Below, piece after piece: positions 43,082-52,498 of a DNA stretch of 64,000 nucleotides. This DNA comes from Blastocystis hominis. Taxonomy: Eukaryota; Sar; Bigyra; Opalinata; Blastocystidae. The translations under genes and the position numbers were made by a program. The DNA is taken from assembly GCF_000151665.1 (NCBI RefSeq), contig NW_013171827.1, positions 319,526 through 383,525 of the forward strand. Direction: 5' to 3'. A model generated the notes under the pieces. The model was not told the origin of the DNA and searched no databases. It saw nothing but the letters and a program-made list of their open reading frames with translations. How positions within the stretch are numbered: the first letter of the stretch is position 1; every line of letters starts with the position of its first letter.

Positions 43082-44331
43082 ATGTTCTCTAAGCTCTTTT
43101 CTTCAATTACCGTTGCTGGTGTAAGATTTCGATGAGATATAGAGAAAAGGGAAAAAGAAGGTAGAAGCATCCCCGGCGAGTGAAATGCAAAAGGAGCCCG
43201 AGCCTGTAGCATCCAAACCAACAGATCTGCAGGTACCAGCCAACATGCCAACTGAAAAGCCGTCTCCTGAGAAAGTCAGTGCTGCTCGTAGAAGGCTCTC
43301 CGTCGATGGAAATGATTGGATATTTGATGGAAACAAAGAGTTGGACACAACGAGTAAAGAAGATATTGTTGTCCCCAAAGACGACCAAATGTATAGAGTA
43401 TATGCAGGAAAATCACAAAAGGGTTATATCTTTCAGAATCCACGCAAGGTGAATCAGGATACGATGCTGATTCACAAAGACGAGGCAACGAAGTCTCTCG
43501 TTCTGGGTGCGTTTGATGGTCATGGAGAGCATGGTCACTATGTTTCTGGGGTAGGAGTAGCGGGAGTTGTGTTATTTTCAGTTCATCAGTGATCACTTTA
43601 TAAAGCATCTCTTGCAACATGAAAAATGGACTTCAGACATGAAAACTGCAGCTGTCGAGTCCCTCCTTCGAGCCGAAAAGGAATGCATAGAAAGTGAAAG
43701 TGTAGGTTGTTCCTCAGACATAGATCGGTTTATAAAGACTGACTTCAGTGGCACGACGGCAGTGATTTGTATTATTCGTGATGATTATTTACTCACATTG
43801 AATGTGGGAGACTCGCGTGCCATTATTGTGACCGAAGTGGGAGATGACTTCACTGTCACAGATCTGACACGCGACCACAAACCATCCATTCCTGAAGAAA
43901 AGGAACGAATCGTAAAGGCAGGAGGACGCGTCTTCAATATGGAATATGATGATGGTTATGACGGACCTGCTCGAGTTTGGCTTGCAGACCAGAATATTCC
44001 AGGTCTGGCAATGTCACGATCTTTGTGCGATACCGTAGCACATACTGTTGGTGTAATCTCGATTCCTGAGATAACGGAGCGTAAATTGACGGATGATGAG
44101 CGAGCTCTTGTCCTTGGATCGGATGGCTTATGGGAATTCATCTCCTCGAAGGAAGCGATTCGTTTGATTCAGGATTGTAAAGACCCGGAGGTGGGAACAT
44201 GGGGGGATGGATATGATGGGTAGAATGCTGTTGAAACACTCTGTAATGATGCCAGGAAGCGATGGTTGGACGAGGAGAAGGTGGTCGATGACACGACAGT
44301 GATTGTCGTATTCTTGGGGAAAGAAAGCTGA
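43082..44331 (+). CDS. PP2C-family Ser/Thr phosphatase
   Basis: Mg/Mn-dependent protein phosphatase (PPM). After a Lys/Pro-rich leader come VNQDTMLI, LGAFDGHGEHGHYVS (metal-binding DGHG), TDFSGTTAVICII, LLTLNVGDSRAIIV, RDHKPSIPEEKERI, LAMSRSLCDTVAHTVGV, LVLGSDGLWEFIS (metal Asp) and DDTTVIVVFL (final metal Asp). All catalytic metal positions look intact. Introns of 31 nt (after HYVSG) and 33 nt (after DPE) are firm. A first intron near 43120 must be assumed to join MFSKLFSSITVAG to the body, and its length (22 nt) is doubtful. About 370 residues. Resembles the plant/protist clade with a long linker before the core. Confidence 0.92.
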
Positions 44332-44372
44332 GTGGAGCTTTAACTGTAATGATTGTTAATATTGTAATTATT

Positions 44373-44405
44373 ATTACTATTATTATTAATAATAATAATA
44401 GTAAT
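44373..44405. repeat. 15-bp perfect inverted repeat (ATT/AAT hairpin)
   Basis: ATTACTATTATTATT, three-base loop AAT, then its exact complement. Lies between the PP2C stop and its 3' motif, within the convergent gap. Confidence 0.85.
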
Positions 44406-44438
44406 ACTGATGTTGCTATAATTGTTATCATTGTATGT

Positions 44439-45888
44439 CTATGGCTTGCCGTCTGTTTGTTGCAAAACAGCCCACTTTTCCTTCACATTGTACTCGATCG
44501 TCTCCATCTCGGCGATCAAATCCTTCATAATCGTGTAGCTGATCTTGAAGCACTCTGCTTTGCACACTTTAGCCCATGCCATGAAGTACTCCTGGCAATC
44601 CTCTGCCACCTTCCAGCTCTTCACGAGCTTCTGAAGCGCTCCATAATTCATCTCGTTCATTCCCGTAGCGTGCTGGATGAAGAGCAGTGTGGATGGAAAG
44701 GTGCACGACGAATCGTTCTTTGTCGCTGTCATAATCGAGTCATTCACAAACACCGATTGCGTAGGCTGCACCAACGAGCCAACTTTGGAGCTCAGCTGCA
44801 CGCCACCGAATAAGCAGCCCATGAAGTTGTTGCCGATGACCGTGTGATCGAGCGAGTAAAGAGAACCCGAGTTAAACGCGTTCAGGTGGATCTCATCGAG
44901 GTGCTCGTGCGAAACCACGTTTAAATCCGTGTCGCTGCTGAACAACAACGAGCTCACATTATTCTTGGCGCGAATGCACGAGCAAGGAAGCAGCACGGTG
45001 TTAATGATATCCTTGGAGGATGTCTCTCCTGTCACTAGATCCGTAATGTCTCGATTATTCTTGTGATAAAGCTCGTTGGCTCCGTGGGCAATCGACTATC
45101 CATAAAACCAAAAATCGAATCTCCTGCATCGATGAGCTGGCGAATGCTATAATCTCCGTTCACTAACAAGGTGTAGTTACCGTGACTGACTAGCTGTCCC
45201 TCAAGACCTGCGGCTTGCGCGTTGTTTCCTCGGCTAACATAGATCGTCAGATTGTTTCGCATCTTCCGTTCCTTGGGTGGATGGACTTCAGGGAGAGGGA
45301 ACTACATAACGTCAAAAAGAGAGAGAGAAAGCACCCTACCATTATAGACTTCAGAATCAGAGCAGTGAGAGGATCATTCGTTACAGTACGAACATGAATC
45401 CCGCAGCGTTCATTCGACCCCAACTTTCCATCCTGGACAAAAAGAGAGGGTTGAGACGCAAGAAAAGTATCCATCTCGCCTTTCATTGTCTGAAATTGCG
45501 ATTCAGTGGAAGTGGTGGCGAGCATATGCTCTTCAAAGCGATTTGCGACGACAAAGTTATTATTCTCATCCATCTTTCCGGGAATTTGTTCCGCCAGAGT
45601 CACAGCATCGGCGTTGAAGCACAGCTTGTCACTTGTCTTCAGCCAGTCAGATCCCTTGAAGTATTTCAAGCTTGTTTCCTTCTTTCCCACATACTACAAT
45701 AAACCCTCGTAAAAACGCTCTACATCAATTTTCTCACTAAACAGAGGGAATCTTTCCATGTTCTTGACAATCTCATACTCGACCGACTCTGCATTTTCAC
45801 TAAAAGCTCTTCTTTGGAAAAAAGCGGAGACGGAGCGAGTAACAATAAGACGAGACGACAAAGGATTTTGGAGGACGCGCGCCAGCAT
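44439..45888 (-). CDS. Organelle-targeted protein of unknown function
   Basis: I do not recognise the family. The start at 45888 gives a good mitochondrial presequence (MLARVLQNPLSSRLIVTRSVSAFFQRRAFS). The body has HVRTVTNDPLTALILKSIM, LTIYVSRGNNAQAAGLEGQL, YTLLVNGDYSIRQLIDSIAHG, IGNNFMGCLFGG and VFVNDSIMTATKND, with a soluble alpha/beta look. Introns are 30, 38 and 32 nt; the 32-nt one (45096-45127) starts GC. About 430 residues. A faint likeness to the N-terminal fold of PEP carboxykinase was considered, but no nucleotide-binding kinase motif is present. Its last codons overlap the 3' motif of PP2C on the other strand. Confidence 0.7.
44454..44461 (+). terminator. TGTTTGTT 3'-end motif of PP2C
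   Basis: Exact octamer on the plus strand, inside the coding region of the convergent unknown gene, so the two transcripts overlap. Confidence 0.65.
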
Positions 45889-47390
45889 GAATCGGCAGCA
45901 GGAAAAAATGGAAAAAGTGGAAATCGTACTTTTTGATAAAGAATGTTACTCAACCGGTCAGAAGTTAACGAAGCATTTGATGAGAGAAAGGCTCTTCCAT
46001 CAAAGCAGGTGGTTAGTACTTTATGCTCTGTAACCAATGGATTTCTTTTTAGTACGACTCCCATCGTACTTCGCATTCTCGAGTCTATCTGTGGTGATGT
46101 ATACAAATTTCGTCGAGTAATAAGGTAGCTTGACGATTCCGGTCGCTCTTTCATTGCGTCGGGTTGGCTTTATGGGTCAATCGTCGGCATTTTACTGTTT
46201 GGGTATCTTGGTGACATGCTTGGTTACTATCGTGGAATGATTCTCGCCTCCTCTCTTTCTTTTTGTGGGTTGCTTTTAGGGTTAGGTTTCTCTTCTGTCT
46301 GTAACTTAGATTTCTGTCGTTCTTTTTAAACTTGCGAGTCGTTCCGTTCATTTATGGTATTTCTAGAATTATCACTGGTATTGGGAGCGGAGGAAGCGTT
46401 CCGATCGCTTTCACGCGTACTTCAGGCTCCCTCAACCAGTCGGAGGTGACAAGCAGCGGAGCGTTTTTACTTCTTCTTCAATCAAGCAGCTGGTTAGTGG
46501 GGCCAGTGCTGTTTTATTTTTTCCTTCGAGGTAACGAAACATCTCCCGAAGTATTGGTGCACCTTATCCAGGGTGTCTTGCTCGTTCTTTCTCTGCCTCC
46601 TCTGTGCTCGGTTCTGATTCTGCTTTCTTCTTCCCGCACTGTCGCCTTCGCACCTCTGCAAAGGGAGGAAGTGAAGGATGTCGAGAGTGCTCCGCAAAAG
46701 AGCCAGCCTATCTCGTTAGTGCGGGCTTTTATGGGAACAGGCATCTGCTGGTTTTTGTATGATTTGAACGTGGGTTTGGGGTGAGTGTGTAACAACTAGT
46801 CCTATGGATCGACCTTTTATTCTCACTTTGTAATGAAATCTCTGGGTATGAACAATGTGACTCCGCTGGAAAGCACGTATCCCTTGATTATTGCTGGGAT
46901 TTTTGGAATCTTTGGGCAATTCTCGGCGTCGTTTATGCTGAAGAAGTGGAATGTCCGAAAACTCCAAGTCACTGTTTTTGTTTCGTGTCGCGATCTGATG
47001 TGTAGGGCTTTCTGATTCTGAGTCTGCTGTTTGTGCTGGTGGGAATTGGCTTTGGATGGGGCGGGAATGAGCCAATGAGCATGCAGAGGAAGGTTGGTAT
47101 TTTTTTCTTTTTCTACATGACTTTCTTCTTCGCCAACTGTGGGCCGGGTTCAACTGTCTACATTCTCCCTTCCCTTGTGTTTCCCGAAAAGAAGTTGTCT
47201 CTCTGTCATGGAATTTGTGCGTGCTTGGGGAAATTTGGAGGCGCTCTCGGGTCCTCTCTCTATGTTCCATTGATACAATCTGTGGGTATGACGCGAGTAG
47301 GCTATTTCTCTCTTTTTTTGTTCTTATTTTAGGCGATGCTTTTTTCTTCGGTAGTAGCGAGTCTGGGTGTTTTCTGTACTCTTTTTGTCT
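45887..47390 (+). CDS. Major facilitator superfamily transporter, stop made by poly(A)
   Basis: About 12 hydrophobic segments. ESICGDLDDSGRSFIASGWLYGSIVGILLFGYLGDMLGYYRG carries the MFS motif A (G-Y-L-G-D-x-x-G-x-x-R-G). RIITGIGSGGSVPIA and, in the second half, CGPGSTVYILPSLVFP and ACLGKFGGALGSSLY suggest a phosphate- or organic-ion-porter branch (PHS/sugar-like), but substrate is not shown. Introns of about 23, 30, 42 and 36 nt join exons. The first ATG (45887) overlaps the minus-strand start of the neighbour; the ATG at 45908 is an alternative. The last codons run GTC T, GTAT, TGTTTGTT, so the natural end is probably the T at 47390 plus poly(A); the encoded TGA lies inside the motif. Confidence 0.8.
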
Positions 47391-47394
47391 GTAT

Positions 47395-47402
47395 TGTTTG
47401 TT
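47395..47402 (+). terminator. TGTTTGTT 3'-end motif of the MFS gene
   Basis: Exact octamer read into by the transporter frame; the expected cleavage is four bases upstream after the T at 47390. Confidence 0.75.
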
Positions 47403-47410
47403 GAATGACG

Positions 47411-47470
47411 ATGGTGGTGGTGGTAGTTAGTAGTAGTAGTAGTAGTAGTAGCAGCAGCAGCAGCAGTAGT
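47411..47470. repeat. (GGT)n(TAG)n(CAG)n trinucleotide repeat
   Basis: GGT units, then about eight TAG, then about six CAG, in the non-coding gap between convergent genes. Likely variable in length. Confidence 0.9.
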
Positions 47471-47592
47471 TGTAACAACCATACAATAGAAGCAGAAATA
47501 TCAAGATTCACTCTTCCCTTTCATAATAAAATCGAATCTACCACCACATTCTTCCACTCTAACCTCTAAAATACAAATTGCACTTTGTCTCC

Positions 47593-47600
47593 AACAAACA
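47593..47600 (-). terminator. TGTTTGTT 3'-end motif of the dehydrogenase
   Basis: AACAAACA on the plus strand, 36 nt past the minus-strand TAA. Confidence 0.7.
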
Positions 47601-47636
47601 AACCAGTGTCTCTTTAATTTGCTTTACACATAATAT

Positions 47637-48689
47637 TTATTGAGTGCCGGGGACAATCCAACGAGGATTCACCTCACCACCGAGCACACCCTTAAGAGCA
47701 AACTCAGCAGCAATCTCTCCCATGCGAGTACGAGTAGCAATGGAAGCAGAGGCAATGTGAGGAAGAACCACAACGTTGGGCATCTTCAGCAGAGGATTAT
47801 CAGCCTTCATGGGCTCAGGATCAGTGACATCCAGACCAGCTCCGCCAATGATTCCCTCCTGGAGGGCCTTGGTGAGATCCTCCTGGTTGATCACAGGACC
47901 ACGGGAAGTGTTGATGATGATGGCGTCCTTCTTCATCTGCTTGAACTTCTCCATGTTGAACATCTTGCGAGTGTGCTGGTTCAGAGCAGTGTGGATCGAG
48001 AGGAAGTCAGAACGAGCCAGAAGCTCCTCCATGGAGACGTACTCAATTCCGTACTCATTCTCCCAATCGGGCTTGCGGCGCACATCGCTGTAGATGATGC
48101 GGCATCCGAATCCGCGCATTCTCTTCACCACCTCCAGACCAATCTCTCCCATACCGCAAATACCCAGAGTCTTGCCCCAGATATCAGTTCCGCAGTAGCC
48201 CAGAGGCTCCCAGGTTCCCCATCCGTTGTTGCGGACAGAGTCAATAGCAGGGCTCAGACGACGAGTCGTAGCCAACAGAAGCGCAACAGTCAACTCGGCA
48301 ACGGTGTGGTGCAGGACACCGGGGGTGTGACCAGTGAAGATTCCTCTCTTCTTGCACTCAGGAATATCAATGTGGTCGTAACCAACAGACATGGTGGCCA
48401 CAGTCTTCAGCTGAGGACCAGCGGCATCGAAAAACTCAGCATTGATCTTCTCAGTAAGCATGCACAGGCAAGCATCGCAGCCCTTGACCCATTCCAAAAG
48501 CTTGTCACGAGGAATGGCCTTATCGGGGTAGTCCCAGTGAATCAGCTCAACGGGAGCGTCAGTGAGCATCTTCATGGCAGGGGCGGGGATCTGTCGGGTG
48601 ACAAGAATCTACCTCTCAACTGAGATTCCAACTCTCACCTTGGGCTTGGCAGCCGAAGCGAAAGCGCGAACGAATCTAGAAGCTTGCAT
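47637..48689 (-). CDS. D-2-hydroxyacid dehydrogenase (glyoxylate/hydroxypyruvate reductase)
   Basis: NAD(P)-dependent reduction of a 2-keto acid such as glyoxylate or hydroxypyruvate. The leader MQASRFVRAFASAAKPK is presequence-like and is split from the body by a 30-nt intron. Then VGYDHIDIP, TVAELTVALLLATTRRL, the Rossmann motif LGICGMGEIGLEVVKRM, a post-beta2 SDVRRKP, INTSRGPVINQEDL (catalytic Arg region), AGLDVTDPEP (Glu) and LPHIASAS (catalytic His). About 340 residues, full length. The residue after beta2 (Asp-Val-Arg-Arg) could allow either cofactor; GRHPR is the best guess. It diverges from the next gene with 120 bp between starts. Confidence 0.92.
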
Positions 48690-48809
48690 GTTACTTAACG
48701 TAAGATATAAGAATATTTTGAGAAAAGATCGTTGGAATAGAGAAATGGGGAAACAGAGAAATGGAGATGATACGGAAATACACGGAACTCTGTTATTTTA
48801 GACACTTGA

Positions 48810-49761
48810 ATGAGCATTCTGAGACGACCTTTCATCACCGCCGGAAGTAAGTTACTCCAGACTACAAAGGCTTTTCTCTTTGACTGCGATGGCGTGATCT
48901 GGAAAGGGAATCAGCCCATCGCGGGATCCATCGAAACACTCAACTATTTAAAGAAAATAGGAAAACTCGTCTTTTATGTGGTAATCTTTAACCACGGTGA
49001 GTTCCAGTGTAGACAAACAACTCTACCAAGAGCAGGGAAGAGGTGTTGAAAAAACTGCGACACTTTGGAGTAAACTCCTCACTCGACGAGATCTTAACGT
49101 ATAATAGCCAGATCCAATCCATAGTAGTTCGTCCTATGCCACTGCTCAGTATCTGACTACACTGCCAGATCCTGGAGAAGTTTACGTTGTGGGTGAAGAA
49201 GGGATTTTTGAGGAACTGGAAGCCGTTGGTATCAAGTGCCATGGAAGAGAAGACAATGATCAGCATGACATTTCCGCTCTAGAGCATATGAACACAAATG
49301 TCCGAACTGTTGTTGTCGGATTGGACCGATCCATCAACTATGTGAAGTTAAGTCGAGCGGGCTCCTACATCCGAGACTTTGGATGCACTTTCATTGCAAC
49401 GAACACAGACGCTTCGTTTCCCTATCCTGGAGGTGTCATCGCAGGAGGAAGTGGATGCATTGTCTCGGCCATTGAAACGATCTGTGGAAAGAAGCCGGAC
49501 TGCATCGTGGGAAAGCCAAACCGCTCATTTATCGATATTATTCGGCTGCACCATCCCCAAATCCAGATTTCCGATATGCTAATGGTAGGGGATCGTCTGG
49601 ATACCGACATTGTGTTTGCTAGGAGAAATGGCATTTCTTCTCTTCTCGTTTTTTCGGGAGTCACGTCAGAGAGCGATATGAAAGCGTGCGATGACAAGCT
49701 TGCTCCTCATTTTTATACCAACTCTTTGCATGACTTGCTTCCCCTTCTGTCATCTTGCTAA
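48810..49761 (+). CDS. HAD phosphatase, phosphoglycolate phosphatase-like (PGP/PNPase)
   Basis: A HAD hydrolase of the C2-capped 4-nitrophenylphosphatase group, which removes 2-phosphoglycolate and similar side products. Introns of 32 and 29 nt. Motif I FLFDCDGVIWKGN (nucleophile Asp and acid Asp), motif II FYVTNNSTKSREE, then VVGLDRSINYVKLSRAGSYI and the cap FIATNTDASFP. Next come GKKPDCIVGKPN (motif III Lys) and MVGDRLDTDIVFARRNG (motif IV), ending SLLVFSGVTSESD. About 297 residues, all motifs intact. It stands next to the glyoxylate-reductase-like gene; both enzymes touch C2 metabolism, though shared regulation is only a guess. Confidence 0.93.
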
Positions 49762-49990
49762 TACTCTCCTGTTGTATGGCTGATACTTTCCTGTCATCTT
49801 GTTTATACCCCCTGCCTTCCTTTTCATACACCCCCTTTATCCTCTTCCTTATTTCCTCCTCCTTTTCTATCCTCTCCACTTGCTAAACTAGATGATACGG
49901 CCGTTTTATAGTCATACACTCTGGACTGTTTTGTTTGATACAATCTTACCGACTCACTCTCAATACATAATCGCCATTATTATTCTTATC

Positions 49991-50380
49991 ATGAATGCTT
50001 TTGTCTCCTTTCTTACCAGGTCCTCCATGAAACCAATGGTTGGCGCCGTAAGATGAGGCGTATATGCTTGATTTGTAGTTACGATACAACAAAATGACTT
50101 TGGGGTCCTCCTTCCCGAAGAACACGCCTCTCTCGCCAAAAAGAGGAAATAGAGAGTACTATAAAGGAAATGGTTGTAGACCTACTGGAAGACACACTTC
50201 ACATGGTAGGGAGATGGTTTTTCAGGCCGTAAGATATAGGAGGTTATATTTGCGAAAAGGATAAAGCGGTTGTATTTGATGTTCCCGACCTTACCAACTT
50301 TAAGGTAGGAGATACGTCAGAATTATGGTAACTCGTAGTTGAAGCCCTATGTTGCATTCTCAACGCCAAAAGTAAAGTAA
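49991..50380 (+). CDS. MRPL41: Mitochondrial ribosomal protein mL41
   Basis: Large-subunit mitoribosomal protein. Exons join over introns of 31, 34 and 34 nt. The leader MNAFVSFLTRSSMKPMVGA is presequence-like; then PLSPKRGNREYYKGNGCRPTGRHTSHGGY and VFDVPDLTNFKLKPYVAF, the family signature (compare the yeast order: RGN..YKG..GIGRH..GGY, VTPD..NFELKPYV). About 98 residues, without the C-terminal extension of animals. The reading on the minus strand across 49930-50155 is open but is antisense to the presequence and is rejected. Confidence 0.88.
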
Positions 50381-50447
50381 CGTCCTTTTACCCTTGTTTC
50401 TTACAAAAAATAACTCGTATTACCATAGTACATTACACTTAACTGGA

Positions 50448-51466
50448 CTATTTGTTCATTCCTTTCATCGTGTCTGCCATCTTGTGGGCATTCACATTCC
50501 ACTGAAAGTGCTGGCGAGTCCGCGGAAGCTGTCTGCGGAACGTCTGCATCCTCACCTAATTTCCATTCCTACCTTTAGCGCATCCTGCTTGAGCGATGTG
50601 AAAATCTCGTTCAAGCCTTCCTGGATCTCGTCCTCGAACGCCGCAATCCTTTCAAATAACTTGGTCGCAACGCCGTTGGAAAGAGAGAGCTGAATAGGAG
50701 GCATCTCACGTCGCACGTTCATACGGACATTTCCGTTTTCAAAGTAATGGGAGGCGATGGATACGATTCCGGTAATCTACGACGTCTCAACATCAGCGTC
50801 TGTGTGCTACGTGAATCGTAGAATCCGTCATATCCACAGAGTATTGACTTACCCAGCGTCCACTATAGTAGCTGCTGAGCTTGATTAGCTCCCCAACAAT
50901 CAGAATATCGAAGTGGTCGCCATCACATCCAACACTATCCATAAAAATATAGAGAAGAACCAAAACAAAGCACTCGATCGGTTGGAGAAACGATGCTCCA
51001 CGTACTTTCTGCACTCATCGATCAGTGCTTTCTTCAACTGCAGGACTTGAGAACTGTAGGTAGGAGCTTCTTCAAAAGATACCTCCTCAGTAACGCTGTT
51101 ATTTAGGTGATCAAACCTGTAGGATTTCTCCTTCAACACATCCCGATAAACGTTCGTCTCATCATCTAACGACCCAACGAGAAGAAGCGGCCGTTTCTGA
51201 TTGGGAACGTCGACTAGCACGTTGTGACACAGATTGTACTCCTTTAAAAACTCATTGATAGGGCCTGAAGGTAAATCGACACCACCTAGCAAATCCTTTA
51301 GTTCTATAACATAGTCAAGTTTGTATCCGTGATTACCATCCAGAATGACATAGAGTTCCCCGGGAGGACTCTTCAACAAAAGATCATGGATAACTTCTAA
51401 TTGATCTTCGGAAAGCGTTCTAGATCATAATTTAACGGCACTGCTGACTCACGGCATAAATTCCAT
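50448..51466 (-). CDS. CAPZA: F-actin capping protein, alpha subunit
   Basis: Caps actin barbed ends as a heterodimer with the beta subunit. Spliced product of about 270 residues. The ATG at 51466 and a 33-nt intron give MEFMPTLSEDQLEVIHDLLLKSPPGELYVI (the family PPGE box). Then VDVPNQKRPLL, KKALIDECRKYVEHRF, DGDHFDILIVGELIKLSSYYSGRW (family RW) and IVSIASHYFENGNVRMNV (the HYFEDGNVQL box). After a 29-nt intron the tail is TFRRQLPRTRQHFQWN, matching the RRQLPVTRTKIDWN region of the C-terminal tentacle. The stop TAG is followed by a weak TGTTC-type motif only. Confidence 0.88.
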
Positions 51467-51671
51467 TGTTGGTCTCACGTGAATAATGACAACTCCCTAA
51501 AATTCCTGTCGTGTGATCAAAAGGAGGTTATGCGAAAATGGATATTGGTCCCAAAGTGTGAATAGCCAAAAGGAAATTCGCGAAGTTTTCGACTTTTTCA
51601 GAAAACGTCCAGTTCCCCGTTTTTACTTCCCTGTTTCTACTGTGTGGTCAACAAAAAAGTGGCAGGGAAAA

Positions 51672-52335
51672 ATGAGTAGACCTAATCCGTCTATTTTCGA
51701 TATTGATGAGGACATTGACTATTCTAAGCTGTCCCCCATGCTTGGCTTAGTAGACAATGAACAGCCTGATTACGTTGATCAAGGTGTAAATAACAAAGCC
51801 TCCACAGCGAATAGTCACAATGTAGCAATGGTATATATTTCGGGTAGCAGTTTTTGTAATTCGTAATTGGTAGGCCTTTTGGTAGGAAGCCTGTATGGAT
51901 CAGTAAAGGGTCTCAAATTATCTCCCAGCCCTGTTTTCAAAATTCGTCTCAACAGTATGCTTAATAATGGGGCCAAGTATGGAACCACTCTCGGAAATTA
52001 CCTTGGGGTTTGCAGTACGTGCTTATTTTTATCCGTTCACTTTAGTGTGGATGTACGGTCTGGCAAATACTGCCTTACCTTACCTGCGGTTGGATACCTA
52101 CACCACTCGTCATGACTATTTGGGACCTATCATTTGTGGTTTCACAACGGGATTTGTTTTTAAGTCGACTGGTAAGTTTGCGGAAGAAGTGGCCTGAACT
52201 GTAGCTGGTATTCGAGGTGCCTGCGTGGCTGGAATTATTGGGGCTGGTGTTATTACTGCCATTCGTTTCACACAGAACACCATATTACCGAAGTTGGGTG
52301 TTAGCAATCGGCGAGCCCACATGCTGATTCTTTAG
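51672..52335 (+). CDS. TIM23: Mitochondrial import channel TIM23
   Basis: Core of the presequence translocase of the inner membrane. Introns of 30, 31 and 33 nt. The N-terminus (MSRPNPSIFDIDEDIDYSKLSPML) is acidic with the LSP box typical of Tim23 rather than Tim17 or Tim22. The hydrophobic core follows: GLLVGSLYGSVKGLK (GxxxG), MLNNGAKYGTTLGNYLGV, HDYLGPIICGFTTGFVFKST and AGIRGACVAGIIGAGVITA. About 190 residues. Together with the small TIM and several presequence proteins it shows an active import pathway in the organelle. Confidence 0.88.
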
Positions 52336-52378
52336 CTTTAGAGTGCTCATTAGGGTGGATTGCTTTTTTCCTTTTGGT

Positions 52379-52386
52379 TGTTTGTT
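52379..52386 (+). terminator. TGTTTGTT 3'-end motif of TIM23
   Basis: Exact octamer 43 nt after the TIM23 TAG. Confidence 0.7.
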
Positions 52387-52498
52387 CAACAAAGAGGCCA
52401 GAGCTTCTTCTCCATCATCTCATCTATCAAAAACGTGACGACGAGATCACTGCGAGAAAGGGTTCCGCATAAACCTAATCATTATCTTCTCTTCCCAT

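Noticed and set aside
44439-45888. Phosphoenolpyruvate carboxykinase identity for the unknown mitochondrial gene
   Set aside because: No GxSGxGKT-type kinase loop or metal-site motif; the likeness was only in general alpha/beta layout.
49930-50155. Open minus-strand stretch with FGERGVFFGKEDP and a Gly-rich end
   Set aside because: Looks protein-like but is antisense to the mL41 presequence and first exons, whose plus-strand splicing restores the family alignment and a targeting signal.
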